A DNA stretch of 64,000 bases from Pseudonocardia sp. (GCF_029263155.1 NZ_JAJCYB010000088.1:1-64000); one strand, 5' to 3'. Positions 51,671-61,470 are shown, numbered from the stretch's first letter. Numbers and translations: made by a program. The notes: generated by a model from the letters alone, not told the origin.

Positions 51671-54600
51671 TCATCCGGCCTCGCGGTCGTGCGTGTACAG
51701 CGGCGCCATCGCCTCCATCTGCTCGATGACGAGCCGGATCGCGTCAGGCTGCTTGTCCGGTGGGTACTTGTGTTTGACGAGCAACCGCTTGATCGACGAC
51801 CGGAGCTTCGCGCGGACGTCGTCGCGGACCATCCAGTCCGTCTTGACGTCCCGGCGCATCACCGCGACCAGCTCGCGCGCGATGCTCGCCAGGACGTCCT
51901 CGCCCTGCACTTCCACCGCCGACTCGTTGTCGCTGACCGCGTCGTAGAACGCCAGCTCGTCCTCCGAGAGCGGCGGGGTGAACCGCTGTCCGCGGTCGCC
52001 CTCGGTGGCGACCTCCCTGGCCAGCGCGATCAGTTCCGCGATCACCTCCGCCGAGGTGAGCTGCTGGTTCGTGTAGCGGTTCATCAGCGCCCTGATGCGT
52101 TCGGAGAAGGCGCGCTGTCGGACCACGTTGTTGCGCGCGACGCCGGCGGCCTGGGCGGTGAGCAGGTTGCGCAGCGCCTCGATCGCCAGGTGCGGGTTCT
52201 CGGCCTGCTGGGCTCTGAGCTGGAAGTCCGGGGTCAGGTCGGACAGCGAGGGCTTCGGCATGCCCGCGGCCTCGTAGATGTCGACGATCCGTCCGGTCTT
52301 CGTCGACGTGGCGACGAGCTCGGACAGCAGGCGCTGGATCTCCTCGGGCACCGGCTCACCGTTGGCCTGCCGCTCGGCGGCGTCGAGTTTGGCCATGTAG
52401 ACGCGGACCTCTTCGTAGAACTGCACCGACGGCAGCAGCTCGGCCAGCGTCACCTCCCCGGCGGCCACCGACCACCACCGTGCGAGCTGGGCGGTGAGCG
52501 TGCGGAACCGCTGGCCGACGGGCTCCTCGCCCTCGGCCACCTGGTTGCCCGGTGTCGACGGCGAGCGCAGCCAGGTGGCCAGCCCGACGGCGGTCTTGAG
52601 CCATGCGGTCGTGCTGGTCAGCTTCGACCGCCATCCGAACGGGGCGCTCAGGGCGTCGAGCTGTTCGACGAGCCTGCGGGTCTCGACGGCGGCCTCGTCG
52701 ATGTCCCGCCCGACCGGCTTGCGGGTGCGGTCGTTGTCGGTGTACTGCGCGAGTGCGGACTCCAGGTTCTCCGCCAGCGGCGCGTAGGCGACGAGCAGGC
52801 CGTCCGGCTTGCCCTCGAACGTGCGGTTGACCCGGGCGAGCGTCTGCATCAGCAGAGCTCCCTGGAGCGGCCGGTCCAGGTAGAGCGTGTGCAGCGGTGG
52901 GGCGTCGAACCCGGTGAGCATCATGTCCTTGACGATCACGATCTGGAGCGGGTCGTGCTCGTCGCGGATCCGGTTCTGCACCTTCTTCACCTCCGACCCG
53001 CGCCGGACGTGCGTCTGGATGTGATCGGGATCCGTCGCCGAGCCGGAGTAGACGACCTTGATGACACCTGCGAGGTCGTCGGCGTCGTGCCAGCCCGGCC
53101 GCAGCGCGATGATCTCGTCGTACAGCCGGGCGCAGATCTCCCGCGTCGCGCCGACGATGAACGCCTTGCCCGGGACACCGAGGAACGGCGCCATGGCGGT
53201 GCAGCGGCGCTCCCAGTGCTCGACGATGTCCGCGGCGAGGGCCTTGAGGCGGGCCGGTGCGCCGTAGAGCGCGTTGATGACCGCGACCGACTTCTCGATG
53301 TTGGCCCGCTCGACGTCGTCGAGGCCGGAGGTCGCCTCGTCCGCGGCGTGGTCGAGCTGCTCCTCACTGACGCCGGGCGCGAGCTCGATCAGCCGCTGCT
53401 CGAACCGCACGGGAACGGTGGCGCCGTCGTCCACGGCCCGGGTGAGGTCGTAGACGTCGATGACGTCGCCGAACACCTCCTGCGTGTCGCGGTCGGCGAA
53501 GGAGATCGGGGTGCCGGTGAAGGCGATGAACGTGGCTCTGGGCAGCGCGTCACGGATGCTGCGCGCGAACCCGCGGATGCGGTCGTAGTGACTGCGGTGG
53601 GCCTCGTCGACGATCACCACGATATTGCGCCGGTCCGACAGCATCGGGTGCTCGGCTCCGGCCTCACGCTCGGCCTGGGTGCGTCCGAACTTCTGCAGCG
53701 TCGTGAAGTAGATGCCTCCGGTCATCCGCTCGCGCAGCGCGGTCCGCAACGCGTCGCGCGACGACACCTGGACGGGGGTCTCGGTGAGCAGCCGGGAGCG
53801 GTTGAAGGTCTCGAAGAGCTGCGTGTCGAGCTCGGTGCGGTCGGTGACGACCACGAGCGTCGGGTTCTTCAGCTTCGGCGCGACGGCGACGAGGTGGGCG
53901 TAGAGCTCCATCTCCATCGACTTGCCCGACCCCTGGGTGTGCCAGACGACGCCCGCCTTGCCGTCGCTCTCGGCGGCCGCGACCGTCTTGCCGACCGCCT
54001 TGGTGACCGCGAAGTACTGGTGCGGCTTGGCGACCCGCTTCGCCAGGCGGCCCCCGTCCAGGTCGAAGGCGACGAAGTTCCGCAGCATCTGCAGGAGCCG
54101 CTCCTGGTTTCCGAGCCCTTCGATGAGGGTCTCGAGCGCGACGTCGGCGAGGCCTTCGGAGAAGACGCCGGGGGTGACCGGCTCCCCGCTGTCGTCCACG
54201 TTCCACGGCGAGTAGTGGTTGAGCGGCGTGAACGGGGTGCCGTAGCGGGCGGTGATGCCGTCGCTGATGATCGTCAGCACGCAGAACCGGAACGCGGCCG
54301 GGAACTCCTGCAGGTAGGTCGCGAGCTGCGCGTGCGCCTTGGCCGTCGTGGCCGACGCCGAACCGGCGTTCTTCAGCTCGACGACCACGACCGGCATGCC
54401 GTTGAGGTAGAGCACGACGTCGAACCGCCGCTCGTGTTCCTTCGAGCGGACCGTCACCTGGTTGACCGCGAGCCACTCGTTGTCCTCGACGCGGTGGCTG
54501 ACCACGCGGATCGTGGGGTTCTGCTCGATCCCGTCGGCGTCGACGTAGCTGATCCTGCGGTAGCCCTCCACGAGCACCCGGTGCATCCGGTAGTTCTCGG

Positions 54601-54841
54601 CGATCGCGTCCTGGGATCCCAGCTTCAGGATCTCGGCCAGCGCCTCCTCCAGGTATCCGCCCGGCACGTGGGGGTTGAGCCGCCGTAGCGCGGTGAGGAG
54701 TCGGCCGCGGAGCACGATGTCGTCCCAGGACGTCCGGCCGTCCTCGCTTCCGGGCGCGACGGCGGCGCCGGGGAGCGGCATCCACCCGTGCTCCTCGAAC
54801 CGGTCGAGCGCGATCTGCTCCCAGTCGGCCTCGCCGGCCAT
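51671..54841 (-). CDS. hsdR: Type I restriction enzyme R subunit
   Basis: A 1056-residue HsdR, the translocating nuclease of a type I system. The N-terminal PD-(D/E)xK nuclease has FDVVLYLNGMPVVVVELKN near residue 155; Walker A is HTQGSGKSMEM near 295; the DEAH-type box is VVIVDEAHRSHYDRI near 415, with AFTGTPIS after it. The C-terminal helical part would bind HsdM/HsdS. It is the last gene of a five-gene minus-strand operon; its ATG shares one base with the stop of the ATP-binding gene (TGATG). Length is typical. Confidence 0.95.
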   Translation of the reverse strand: MAGEADWEQIALDRFEEHGWMPLPGAAVAPGSEDGRTSWDDIVLRGRLLTALRRLNPHVPGGYLEEALAEILKLGSQDAIAENYRMHRVLVEGYRRISYVDADGIEQNPTIRVVSHRVEDNEWLAVNQVTVRSKEHERRFDVVLYLNGMPVVVVELKNAGSASATTAKAHAQLATYLQEFPAAFRFCVLTIISDGITARYGTPFTPLNHYSPWNVDDSGEPVTPGVFSEGLADVALETLIEGLGNQERLLQMLRNFVAFDLDGGRLAKRVAKPHQYFAVTKAVGKTVAAAESDGKAGVVWHTQGSGKSMEMELYAHLVAVAPKLKNPTLVVVTDRTELDTQLFETFNRSRLLTETPVQVSSRDALRTALRERMTGGIYFTTLQKFGRTQAEREAGAEHPMLSDRRNIVVIVDEAHRSHYDRIRGFARSIRDALPRATFIAFTGTPISFADRDTQEVFGDVIDVYDLTRAVDDGATVPVRFEQRLIELAPGVSEEQLDHAADEATSGLDDVERANIEKSVAVINALYGAPARLKALAADIVEHWERRCTAMAPFLGVPGKAFIVGATREICARLYDEIIALRPGWHDADDLAGVIKVVYSGSATDPDHIQTHVRRGSEVKKVQNRIRDEHDPLQIVIVKDMMLTGFDAPPLHTLYLDRPLQGALLMQTLARVNRTFEGKPDGLLVAYAPLAENLESALAQYTDNDRTRKPVGRDIDEAAVETRRLVEQLDALSAPFGWRSKLTSTTAWLKTAVGLATWLRSPSTPGNQVAEGEEPVGQRFRTLTAQLARWWSVAAGEVTLAELLPSVQFYEEVRVYMAKLDAAERQANGEPVPEEIQRLLSELVATSTKTGRIVDIYEAAGMPKPSLSDLTPDFQLRAQQAENPHLAIEALRNLLTAQAAGVARNNVVRQRAFSERIRALMNRYTNQQLTSAEVIAELIALAREVATEGDRGQRFTPPLSEDELAFYDAVSDNESAVEVQGEDVLASIARELVAVMRRDVKTDWMVRDDVRAKLRSSIKRLLVKHKYPPDKQPDAIRLVIEQMEAMAPLYTHDREAG

Positions 54842-56592
54842 CAGTGTCCCTCCGTATCGACGATCCGGTAGCTCTGCTTGCTGCTGCGGAAGGGATACAG
54901 GGGTGCAATGAGACCGCGATCCACCAGCACCGACAGCCGCCGAGTTGCGGTCCGCTCCGACAGGCCCAAGCGTGCCGCAAGAGCGCGAGGGCTGGTGCTG
55001 CCGGCTCGGATCGCCTGCATGACGGCGTCGAGGTCGGCTTCTATCCCTGCCGGCCGGGCCTTCCGTTGATCGGGCTCGGCGGGTGGGTCGTGCTCGACCG
55101 GGCCGACGTCGTCGACGAGGTGGTAGCTGGCGTATCGCCGTCCACCGCTGATCTCGGCGACCCCGCGCTGGACGAGGTCCTTGAGTGCTCGACCGGCATC
55201 GGTCCGATCAACCCCCCACGCCTGCAGCATGGCGTTCGTGACGCGGCCGGTCGCCCGCATCATCGCGAGCGCGAGGTGCTGCGCGTCGGTGAGCGCGGAC
55301 AGTTTCAGCGAACCGATCCACGCGACGATCTCCGGTGCGAGGAGTGCGTGCTGCGGAATCGACACCGTGACGGTTCCGGGTCGCACGTCGAACTTCGGCG
55401 GGCTCATGCCGACCCTGCGCAGTTCCGCCATCACGTCGAGCAATCCGGAACCGCGGTTCTCGCACAGCATCTCGTCACGGGATCCGGGCAGCTCGATGTC
55501 GGCGAGCAGCGCGGCCATGGTCTGATTGCGTGACGTCGAGCGATGCGCCGCCGAGCCGAGGTCGGCCACGGTGATCGGCCCGAAGAGGCCCCCTGCGTTC
55601 GCGACGACCAGGCGGTCCGGGTACAGCTCGACCCGCACCTGGGCGCCACGCGCGTCAGGGCTGTAGTCGCGGTGCATGAGCGCGTTGACGACCAGTTCGC
55701 GGACGACGTCGAGAGGGTAGTCATATCGGTCCTCCCGGCCGATACCGGTGATGATCGCGCCCGCCCGCATGTTGCGGATGGCCATCGCGACGACGTCGGC
55801 GACGATCGTCGGGATCGGCCCGGTGATGGTCTTGTTGTCCAGGAAGCGCCGGCCGTCCGGCGACCGTTCGCCCATACGTGTCGTCGGCAGGACGACGAAC
55901 GAGACGAAGAGCTGCGGGAAGTACTGCTGCGGGTACTCGCCGAAGCACAGCAGGCCGGCGAGCGTCGGCCGCAGAACGCCGTCCGCATCTGGAGTCAGCA
56001 CACCCAGACGGGTCAGGAAGCGCTCGCGGTCGTCATGGCGTAGCCCTCGTGAGCGGCGGACCCGCGTGAGGTAGGCGATGACGAGGTCCTCGTCCAGGTC
56101 GGCCTGCGTGGCGTCCGGAACGGCCATGCGGTCGAACGTCGGCTGGCTCCGGTTGGACAGGAGCTGCGTCACCTCGTAATGCGAGAGCCTGCGGTCACCG
56201 TCCCCGCCGCGGATGAACGAACCTCCGTAGGTCCCGCGGCTGCTCACGAAACACGGCTTCTCCACCGGGTCGAGCTCCGGCACGTCGAGGTGCACGACGA
56301 GCACACCGTCGACCTCCTCGATCTCGATCGGAGCCCGGCAGGGTGGCTCGACTTTGTTCGCGCAGGCATCCGCGAGCGCGTCGCGGATGGCCGGGGCGTC
56401 GAAGCCCGCGGCCGGCACGAACCCGGCCCCCTCGTCCACGCCGACCAGGAGGGTGCCGCCGGTACCGTTGGCGAAGGCGCTGATCGTCTCGGTGACCGAC
56501 GTCGGCAGACCGCCGGCGCCCGACTTGACCTCGACGTCGGTGGGCTCGACGCCGAGCTTGCGCAGCCGCCCGATCAGCGCCATCGTGTCCAT
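54841..56592 (-). CDS. AlbA/HATPase-type ATP-binding protein of the restriction locus
   Basis: A 583-residue protein with an N-terminal AlbA_2 (Schlafen AAA-like) domain (EVKSGAGGLPTSVTETISAFANGTGGTLLVGVDE near residue 30). A RecG-like/HATPase_c_4 domain has ELVVNALMHRDYS near 290, and a C-terminal winged-helix pair ends in LAARLGLSERTATRRLSVLVDRGLI. Such proteins often accompany type I systems; regulation or a second defence activity has been proposed but not settled. ATG 56592 is chosen because GAGGAAGG lies 6 bases upstream. It sits between hsdS and hsdR, unlike a minimal hsd operon. Confidence 0.88.
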   Translation of the reverse strand: MDTMALIGRLRKLGVEPTDVEVKSGAGGLPTSVTETISAFANGTGGTLLVGVDEGAGFVPAAGFDAPAIRDALADACANKVEPPCRAPIEIEEVDGVLVVHLDVPELDPVEKPCFVSSRGTYGGSFIRGGDGDRRLSHYEVTQLLSNRSQPTFDRMAVPDATQADLDEDLVIAYLTRVRRSRGLRHDDRERFLTRLGVLTPDADGVLRPTLAGLLCFGEYPQQYFPQLFVSFVVLPTTRMGERSPDGRRFLDNKTITGPIPTIVADVVAMAIRNMRAGAIITGIGREDRYDYPLDVVRELVVNALMHRDYSPDARGAQVRVELYPDRLVVANAGGLFGPITVADLGSAAHRSTSRNQTMAALLADIELPGSRDEMLCENRGSGLLDVMAELRRVGMSPPKFDVRPGTVTVSIPQHALLAPEIVAWIGSLKLSALTDAQHLALAMMRATGRVTNAMLQAWGVDRTDAGRALKDLVQRGVAEISGGRRYASYHLVDDVGPVEHDPPAEPDQRKARPAGIEADLDAVMQAIRAGSTSPRALAARLGLSERTATRRLSVLVDRGLIAPLYPFRSSKQSYRIVDTEGH

Positions 56593-56618
56593 CGATCGCC
56601 TTCCTCGCCACGTCCCGG

Positions 56619-56659
56619 CCATACTCCGCCATACTCCGCCACTATCGTGGCGGAGTATG
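56619..56659. repeat. CATACTCCGCC repeats and hairpin between hsdS and the ATP-binding gene
   Basis: CCATACTCCG occurs twice in tandem (56619 and 56629). The second copy forms the left arm of a perfect 13-base inverted repeat, CATACTCCGCCAC (56630-56642), TATC loop, GTGGCGGAGTATG (56647-56659). It lies 27-67 bases upstream of the ATP-binding gene. It may be an operator for a protein that binds three half-sites, or an attenuating hairpin dividing the operon. Confidence 0.65.
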
Positions 56660-56670
56660 GCGCAGTGTTG

Positions 56671-57924
56671 TCACAGTTGCTCCTCGACCTGCCGCTCGGC
56701 GTCTCGCACGCGGATCTTGCCGGCCATGAGCAGCGGCAGCAGTTCGTCACGCGTCTGTACCAGCCTCTCGTTCTCGACGAGTAGTGTCGCAATGTGCGAC
56801 TCCATCGCGACGAGTTTTTCCTCAAGCCACAGGCCTCGCGACTCTTCTATAGCTGGCACGCTAACCAACTCAAGCTGCGCCTTATTGATCGCTCCGAAAA
56901 CCGTTCCCTCTGCCTCGTATGGTATCCATTCACGATGCGCCGCTCGGACCTGGTGAAAGAGGGTCATGGGTCGACCTTCTTTCGATCGGAGCCCTGCAAG
57001 TCCTCGTCCTAGACAAAGCGATTCTTCAGCCAGGTTCATCCTTCCCACCGGTGCCCGAACGCTAAGCAGCGTGTCAGTCGCTTCCGCCGAACGAACGGGT
57101 TCTGTCGTCCATACACGTCGTTTCGGGAATCGCGGTCCGAAGTCACGAACTCCCTGATAGAAGGGCGTTCCAGTGCCGTCCTCGTTGTAGCTGGTTCCGG
57201 GTGGCGATGATCCCATGGTGACAGTTGCTATGGCCGAAAGCGATACTTCAGACCGCTTGAATGTGCTACGTGCGAGGGTCGCTGCCAGCTCGTCCATCGT
57301 GGCAATTACCATCTCGTTTATGACGATCTTGTCGTCGAGTGCTCCCAGCACTGCAACGATGGCGTCCTGCTGGCGACGAGTCGGTACCAGAACGTTTAGC
57401 GCCTTCGCTTCCGGATAGTACATGGTCTGGTGGGTGGTACCATGAGCGAAACGTCGCACACTGTCTTGCTCCAGCATGAATATGTACCGCAGATACGAGC
57501 TGTTGAGCTGCGGGCCGCAGATCCAGTTCACGAAGTCCTGACTGGTGGCCATGGGTCGGCCCATTTCGACAACGAATCCGACCGAGGCTGTGCGGGAGAG
57601 GCAGACGGTCCTCGCAGGAAGAATCCGAGCTGAGGAGTTGTCGAGGCCTTCCTGAGTGACGCGATCGAGCGTATTATCGATAACCTTTCCATGGTTGGCG
57701 GTCGCATCCCGAATGCCGATCCAGGGAATTTTCCCGCCCCAGTATTCGTCCCTTGATCTACTCGGGGTGTGTCCGCTCTCCAGATGCGCAATATCGCTTA
57801 GTATGCACCAACTGAAACCTGGCGGCTCCGGGAGCTCCTCAGGTCTGCCGACGCTCAATGCGATGCGGCCCGGAATCACCCCTTTCGTGGCCTCCCGGCC
57901 ACCTGTACGAGTTGATCTGCTCAT
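56671..57924 (-). CDS. hsdS: Type I restriction enzyme specificity subunit
   Basis: A 417-residue HsdS with two target-recognition domains separated by helical spacers. The first repeat ends with PTRRQQDAIVAVLGALDDKIVINEMVIATMDELA near residue 195 and the second near the C-terminus (LVENERLVQTRDELLPLLMAGKIRV). The first domain has SGHTPSRSRDEYWGGKIPWIGIRD. It determines the DNA sequence that the enzyme reads. The gene is visibly less G+C-rich than its neighbours, in keeping with exchange of recognition domains. The ATG overlaps the hsdM stop (ATGA at 57924-57921). Confidence 0.95.
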   Translation of the reverse strand: MSRSTRTGGREATKGVIPGRIALSVGRPEELPEPPGFSWCILSDIAHLESGHTPSRSRDEYWGGKIPWIGIRDATANHGKVIDNTLDRVTQEGLDNSSARILPARTVCLSRTASVGFVVEMGRPMATSQDFVNWICGPQLNSSYLRYIFMLEQDSVRRFAHGTTHQTMYYPEAKALNVLVPTRRQQDAIVAVLGALDDKIVINEMVIATMDELAATLARSTFKRSEVSLSAIATVTMGSSPPGTSYNEDGTGTPFYQGVRDFGPRFPKRRVWTTEPVRSAEATDTLLSVRAPVGRMNLAEESLCLGRGLAGLRSKEGRPMTLFHQVRAAHREWIPYEAEGTVFGAINKAQLELVSVPAIEESRGLWLEEKLVAMESHIATLLVENERLVQTRDELLPLLMAGKIRVRDAERQVEEQL

Positions 57925-59543
57925 GAAAGGGTCGCCAGCTGCGCGCGTACTACATGCTCGAGCCGGGCCGATTCATCAAACTCCGCGAGAAGTTTCTTGG
58001 TCAGGCGCTCGATCTTGACATCCAGCGCTTCGCCGTCGTCGCTGACTTCGGCCAATCCGACGTATCGCCCTGGCGTCAGGGCGTAGTCGGCAGCTTTGAT
58101 CTCATCCAGGGTCACCGACTTGCAGAATCCTGGGATGTCCTGGTATGTGCAATTCGTCGCGGTAGCTGAGGGCGAGCCTCGCCAGGCGTGGTAGGTGTCT
58201 CCGATGCGGACGATGTCCTCGCTGGAGAATGCCCGCTCGGCACGGTCGACCATGAAGCCCATCTCGCGGGCGTCGATGAAGAGCACCTGACTAGTGCGGT
58301 CGATCGAGCCTTGCTTGCCCGCGCTCTTGCCCTTGGCAAAGATCCAGAGGCACACCGGGATGCCGGTGCTGCGGAAGAGCTGCGTGGGCAGCGCGATCAT
58401 GCAAGACACGAGGTCCGACTTGACGATCTCCGCGCGAATCGCGCCTTCGCCGTTCGAGTTCGACGACATCGATCCGTTCGCCATCACGACGCCGCCCTTC
58501 CCGCCCGGTGCGAGCTTCCACAGGATGTGCTGGATCCAGGCATAGTTGGCGTTGTTCGCCGGCGGGACGCCGAAGCGCCAGCGTGGGTCCTCGGTGTTGC
58601 GCGTCCAGTCCTTGATGTTGAACGGCGGGTTGGCGAGGACGTAGTCCATCTTGGTGTCAGGGTGCTGGTCGCGGGCGAAGGTGTCGCCGGGGCCGGCGCC
58701 GAGGCCGTTGTTGTCGATGCCGTGGATGGCGAGGTTCATGCGCGCCAGGCGCCAGGTCTCGCCGATGGCCTCCTGCCCGAACACCGAGATGTCGGTGGGG
58801 TCGCCGTCGTGCTCGCGGATGAACCGCTCGGTCTGCACGAACATCCCGCCCGAGCCGCAGCACGGGTCGTACACCCGGCCTTGCGACGGCTCCAACACCT
58901 CGACGAGGACCTTCACCACCGACGGGGGAGTGAAGAACTCCCCGCCTCGGCGGCCCTCGGAGCGGGCGAAGTTGCCGAGGAAGTACTCGTACACCTCGCC
59001 CATGAGGTCGCGGGCGCGGTGCTCTCCCTGCCGGCTGAAGCGAGCGCTGTTGAACAAATCCACCAGCTCGCCGAGGCGGCGCTGGTCGACCGCGTCGCGG
59101 TTGTAGCCGCTCGGCAGGGTGGCGCGCAGGCTCTCGTTGGCCTGAGCCAGTGCCTCCATGGCGGCGTCGATCAGCGAGCCGATCGTGCGCGGCGGCTCGC
59201 TGCCCTCCGCCGGCCTGCCCTTGGCATTCTCGGAGAGGAAGGACCAGCGCGCCTTCTCCGGCACGAGGAACACGCCGTAGCCCTGGTACTCGTCGGGGTC
59301 GTCGATCACGGCGGCGATCTGCTCGTCGTCCCAACCGTCGTCGGCGAGGCCGGCGCGGATGGCCTCGCGGCGCTCGTCGTAGGCATCGGAGACGTACTTG
59401 AGGAAGACGAGCCCGAGGATCACGTCCTTGTACTGGCTCGACGAGAGGGAACCGCGAAGCTTGTCGGCGGCCTTCCACAGCGTGTCCTTGAGCTCTTTCA
59501 TGGTCGACGGCGCCTGCGGCTCCGCCTTCTTCCGTGGTGGCAC
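57921..59543 (-). CDS. hsdM: Type I restriction enzyme M subunit (N6-adenine methylase)
   Basis: A 540-residue HsdM. The N-terminal helical domain (LWKAADKLRGSLSSSQYKDVILGLVFLKYVSD) is followed by the SAM motif VYDPCCGSGGMFVQTERF near residue 215 and the catalytic NPPF in DYVLANPPFNIKDW near 285. IPVCLWIFAKGK lies in the later part of the methylase domain. It methylates adenine in the site set by HsdS. GTG 59543 lies one base after the stop of the upstream HTH gene, so translation is coupled. Length is normal. Confidence 0.96.
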   Translation of the reverse strand: MPPRKKAEPQAPSTMKELKDTLWKAADKLRGSLSSSQYKDVILGLVFLKYVSDAYDERREAIRAGLADDGWDDEQIAAVIDDPDEYQGYGVFLVPEKARWSFLSENAKGRPAEGSEPPRTIGSLIDAAMEALAQANESLRATLPSGYNRDAVDQRRLGELVDLFNSARFSRQGEHRARDLMGEVYEYFLGNFARSEGRRGGEFFTPPSVVKVLVEVLEPSQGRVYDPCCGSGGMFVQTERFIREHDGDPTDISVFGQEAIGETWRLARMNLAIHGIDNNGLGAGPGDTFARDQHPDTKMDYVLANPPFNIKDWTRNTEDPRWRFGVPPANNANYAWIQHILWKLAPGGKGGVVMANGSMSSNSNGEGAIRAEIVKSDLVSCMIALPTQLFRSTGIPVCLWIFAKGKSAGKQGSIDRTSQVLFIDAREMGFMVDRAERAFSSEDIVRIGDTYHAWRGSPSATATNCTYQDIPGFCKSVTLDEIKAADYALTPGRYVGLAEVSDDGEALDVKIERLTKKLLAEFDESARLEHVVRAQLATLS

Positions 59544-59544
59544 G

Positions 59545-61470
59545 TCAGCCAGCTCCCGTGTCGATGAGGGTCGGGTCGAGGGTGACCGCACCGGCGGCCA
59601 CACCGTGGATGAGGTTCGTGACGAGGTCCCGCAGCGCCTGTTCGTGGCGGCGCAGCACCTCCTTGTGGGCGGCCGCGCCCGCGAGGGCGGCGTCGAGCAG
59701 GCCGCACTCGGCCGGCGGCAGTTCGGGCACGCTCCACGTCGGCCATTCACTGCCGGGCGGGGCGATGTCGTTGACGATCGCGGCGAGCGCGTGCGGTCCG
59801 ACCGGGGCGGTGGGCGTCAGGCGCAGGATCCGGCTCGGCGACGCGACCAACGCCCCGCCCCGCGGATCGACCCGCGCGACGGGGCGCCTCCCGTCGAGGA
59901 CGATCACGTCGCCCGGCTCGGTCCGGTGGGCGCGGCGGTAGTGCTGGTCCGCGTCGAACGGGTCGAGGAAGAGCGTGTCCGTGCTCCCGTCGGCGGAGAG
60001 CACCGGCACCGTTCCGGCGGGATCGGTGTGGCCGGCGTCGATGCGGGATCCGCGCCGCACCACCAGCTGTCCGGTGTCGCGCAACTCCGCGAGGGACCGG
60101 CGCCGGACCACCATCCCCGTCGACGCCGAGGTGGCGGTGACGTCGAAGCCGGCGATGGTCTCGCCGGTGGTCAGGCTCGCCGCGTAGATCCGGTCGAGGC
60201 GGGCACCGCCCTCCACGACGGCGAACCGGGCCGCCCGGGCTCCGCGCGGGACCACCGCGCCGCCACCCAGCACTCGGGTGAGCACGTCGCGGCGCGCGTA
60301 GCGGTAGGCGCGCCGCTCGGTGCCGCGGAGCGCGGCCAGTACATCGTTCGCGAGGTCGTCGCGCTCAACGGTCTCCGTGTCCAGATCCGCCAGCCACAGC
60401 GTCGACGCGCTACCGCCGCCGCGCAGCACCCACATCCCCAGGCTCTGGCGGTGCGCGCCCTTCCACAGCCCGCGCGGAAGGCGCATCGCCATCGCCAGGT
60501 TCCCCGGCCGGAGGGTGTGGGCGCGATCCCGCTCGCCAGGTCCCGGCAGCGGATCGCACATCACGGCCGCGGAGCCGATCACCACGCCCACCTCGGTTGG
60601 TGCCAGCGTGACCGTCAGTTCGTCGACGGCCTCCAGCGCCGCCTGCTCCGACGCACCGACCACCGACCGCACCCGGACCGTCGACGGGCTGCCCTCGACG
60701 ACGTCGACGCCGTCGAGCAGGGCACGCCTGCGCTGCCGCCGCCGGTCGACGTCATCGCCGAGGACGATGCCGGCGAACCCACCGGCCAGCCGGCGCGCCA
60801 GCACGAGGTCGGCGGGCGGGTCGAGCGCGACGACGTCGGCATCGAGCGAGAGTCGCGCGGCCTCGACGACCGCGCGAACGAGCTCGATGGCCTCGTCGTC
60901 GAGGCCCCGCTCCGGCTGTGACAATCCGACCCCGGCGGCTCCGCCGCCTCCCGCCCCCGCCGCAACCCGGCTCAGTGGCCCGGCCTGCAGCCGATTCAGC
61001 GCGTCGGACAGCCCGAACGAGGCCTCCACCAGATCGTCGACGTAGCGGAGCATCTCGGCCGTCGGCCGCATCGCGCGCAGCTCTCGCAGCATGACGCGGT
61101 CGCCCGCATCGACCCGCTCCGCGGCCGCCACCAGCTCGGCCGCCGAGCGACCCTCCAGCTCGTCACCGGTGAGGGCGTGCAGGCACAGCAGGACCACGAC
61201 GTCCTCGATGGCGAGCCCGTCCGGAGCCGAGACGCCCGGCGCGTCGTAGCGGGCGTCGGTGTTGTTGCCGCGGCGGGTCGTGGCCAGGTAGTCGACGACC
61301 TCGTCGCGATCGAAGCGGAGGACCCCGTCGGTGGACGGCACAGGCTCCGGGAAGGGGATGCGTTCGCCGCGGACCGTCGGCCGGCTGCGCCACATCGACA
61401 CGACATGCCGCTGCACCCGGGCGAGCTGGGCGATGTCCTGCATCGTCACGGACGCCCCGTGTGCCACCAT
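59545..61470 (-). CDS. HTH protein with degenerate N6-methylase-like region, restriction-linked
   Basis: A 641-residue protein opening the hsd operon. Residues about 8-60 form a MerR/AlpA-like helix-turn-helix (VTMQDIAQLARVQRHVVSMW, then FDRDEVVDYLATT). The middle is helical. Around residue 320 on, LAMAMRLPRGLWKGAHRQSL and then GMWVLRGG recall the last third of HsdM-type methylases, but I find no SAM motif and no NPPF/DPPY, so it is probably catalytically dead. ATG 61470 is chosen because GGGGAGG lies 6 bases upstream; the frame stays open to GTG 61542. Possible roles are operon regulator or extra DNA-recognition subunit. The call rests on pattern memory and is moderate. Confidence 0.6.
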   Translation of the reverse strand: MVAHGASVTMQDIAQLARVQRHVVSMWRSRPTVRGERIPFPEPVPSTDGVLRFDRDEVVDYLATTRRGNNTDARYDAPGVSAPDGLAIEDVVVLLCLHALTGDELEGRSAAELVAAAERVDAGDRVMLRELRAMRPTAEMLRYVDDLVEASFGLSDALNRLQAGPLSRVAAGAGGGGAAGVGLSQPERGLDDEAIELVRAVVEAARLSLDADVVALDPPADLVLARRLAGGFAGIVLGDDVDRRRQRRRALLDGVDVVEGSPSTVRVRSVVGASEQAALEAVDELTVTLAPTEVGVVIGSAAVMCDPLPGPGERDRAHTLRPGNLAMAMRLPRGLWKGAHRQSLGMWVLRGGGSASTLWLADLDTETVERDDLANDVLAALRGTERRAYRYARRDVLTRVLGGGAVVPRGARAARFAVVEGGARLDRIYAASLTTGETIAGFDVTATSASTGMVVRRRSLAELRDTGQLVVRRGSRIDAGHTDPAGTVPVLSADGSTDTLFLDPFDADQHYRRAHRTEPGDVIVLDGRRPVARVDPRGGALVASPSRILRLTPTAPVGPHALAAIVNDIAPPGSEWPTWSVPELPPAECGLLDAALAGAAAHKEVLRRHEQALRDLVTNLIHGVAAGAVTLDPTLIDTGAG

